Assembly (NCBI GenBank): GCA_045837725.1
Contig: JBEWZL010000239.1
Location: 248,001-312,000, forward strand
DNA length: 64,000 bases
Reading direction: 5' to 3'
DNA from: Vermamoeba vermiformis
Lineage: Eukaryota; Tubulinea; Echinamoebida
Positions 62,801-64,000 of this stretch are shown piece after piece. The number at the start of each line of letters is the position of its first letter. Positions within the stretch are counted from its first letter, which is position 1. Under the pieces are notes generated by a model. It made no database searches. It saw nothing but the letters and a program-made list of their open reading frames with translations, and had not been told where the DNA came from. The position numbers and the translations under genes are program-made.

Positions 62801-64000
62801 CTCCATCATATCGCTGAAGAATAAGTCGCCAAAACTAGCATTAACGGGAGCATCTATCATTGCGTTAGTCCTTGATCAATAAGATATTAAGAGTGCGTAC
62901 CGTTGAGTCGTGAGCTTGTGATCAGATCCAACATTTTGTTCACGGCACGCACGGGGTCTTTAATAGCACGCAATTTCTCGCTGAAAGTAATCATAAATGT
63001 CCTCAGAGCCAATTGCTGTTCTTTAGAGATGCCTTCTTGATCACTACACAAACGATGAGTACGTCGTTAGTACAATACTAAGATCTACGTACCCTGCTCT
63101 GGACAGCAACGCGATCAAGGGCAAAGCTGCTTCAGCCATGTCGACTAAATAATACAAGTCTTCTTCGAACGCAAACAAGGCGCTAGGACCAAGTTGTTGC
63201 GCAACAAAGTGCATGGACGACAAAAGATTCACGACGTCAGCGTTAATTGAAGGCTCGCTAGCGGCAGCAGGGCTACCGAGAGCTTCGAGTACTTGTTCAG
63301 TTGTGTTTGATGCGTACGAGAAGTAAGTTGAAATAGCTTCGACTGAAGAGCACGGTCTCAACACAGACACGCATGACTACGAAGAGAAAAGGTCAATATA
63401 TTATTGCTAAGGAAACAATGGCCAAGAAGGACTTACGCGCTTGACGACCGAGACAAAGCCGCTGTTTGGGTTAACAAATACTCCCAATGGTTGATTCTCA
63501 TCGAGCCAGCATCTAGCGACATTATGAGTACAAACTATCGTGCGTTGATATTGTTAGCTTACCTCAAACAGAACTGCAAGTACCGAGTCCAAATGGAGGC
63601 TTTGAATTGGAACAAGGCCTCGTCAGTCATGTCATCGACTGTCAGCTTTGTAGCGACTTCTTGTTGGACTTCATTGATGACCTCAGTCTTCAAGTTGAAG
63701 ATGTCGCTAGGTTTGTACGTCTGATTTGACTTGGTAAACTGTTCGTAAGCGCGGCACAGAGTGCTGAATGAGAAACGACCGGGCTCGAAGATTTTGTCGA
63801 TGAACACGTCCTAAGCAAAGCTATTAGCTACTATTCAATAATTATATGATATGCACGTACCTCGACGTTAACGAAGACAGCATTATCAAGAACGTCCAAC
63901 TCGTCATTAGGGTCTTCCAATACTGATTGGTTCCACTCGCTCGATTCGTGATCACTGAGCTTTTGTGGCAAGCTAGCGTGTTCAAGGGAGAAGTCTTCTT
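59886..64000 (-). CDS. NUP160: Nucleoporin Nup160, C-terminal part (runs off the right edge)
   Basis: At least 14 exons on the minus strand; the start lies beyond base 64000. About 1,100 residues of alpha-solenoid are visible. Matches to animal Nup160 are seen in order: NYYDILYAFHTLRGNYRQ, LATINALKLVDPKFAWI, LREVERRYLLTQANITLG, QNGFFDMAIALGHAFDLDLQRVFE, WILLEKYLKKYD, LPLWLVAAFK, LLKLYLKHDLLEEATDIA and the end LPYTLVDQLLQQLK. Nup160 is a stem component of the Y (Nup107-160) complex that scaffolds the nuclear pore. It ends at the TAA at 59886-59888. The repeat folds and length look ordinary. Confidence 0.92.

Overview
This is a nuclear genomic window from an intron-rich, gene-dense unicellular eukaryote. 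Nearly every gene is split by short GT-AG introns, mostly about 40-80 nt, with donors such as GTAAGT or GTACGT. The code is standard, with TAA, TAG and TGA all used as stops. The gene set fits a free-living amoeboid protist (Amoebozoa, or a heterolobosean such as an acrasid) better than an animal, plant or fungus: a Rho-type GTPase, a fungal-style HAM1-like protein and Zn2Cys6 factor, a plant-style EF-hand NADH dehydrogenase, a TOM1/THH1-like 7TM protein and a plant-like FHA/AAA ATPase occur side by side. I cannot name the species.

Layout. 0-8 kb: a 5'-truncated HAM1-like protein, a Rho GTPase lacking both residues needed for GTP hydrolysis, an 18-exon calcium-type alternative NADH dehydrogenase with a tRNA-Glu gene inside one intron, and an orphan two-exon gene. 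8-19 kb: a second tRNA-Glu in a duplicated block that abuts the start of mitochondrial SHMT, a surface protein built from exact 85-residue repeats, a kinase with an unusual N-terminal domain, and cytosolic HSP90. 19-33 kb: an insulinase-type protease, an FHA/AAA ATPase, a small orphan, an NmrA-like protein and a Sec14/CRAL-TRIO protein. 33-54 kb is the most accessory-looking part: a tandem pair of F-box genes, a 7TM protein with a large cysteine-rich ectodomain, a GPI-type kelch protein, a Zn2Cys6 regulator, an LRR-like protein, another F-box gene, and two polytopic membrane paralogues of which only one carries an F-box. 54-64 kb: a coiled-coil nuclear protein, an RNase III-domain protein, RABL6, and nucleoporin Nup160 running off the right edge.

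Genes are packed tail to tail. Two convergent pairs end within a few bases of each other, and in one the two stop codons share a TTAA. I rebuilt the exon structure of many genes by hand. Where full exon coordinates are given, the joined length is a multiple of three and the reading frame stays open. No transposon, virus-derived element or CRISPR array was recognised. Functions come from motif recognition only; no database search was run.
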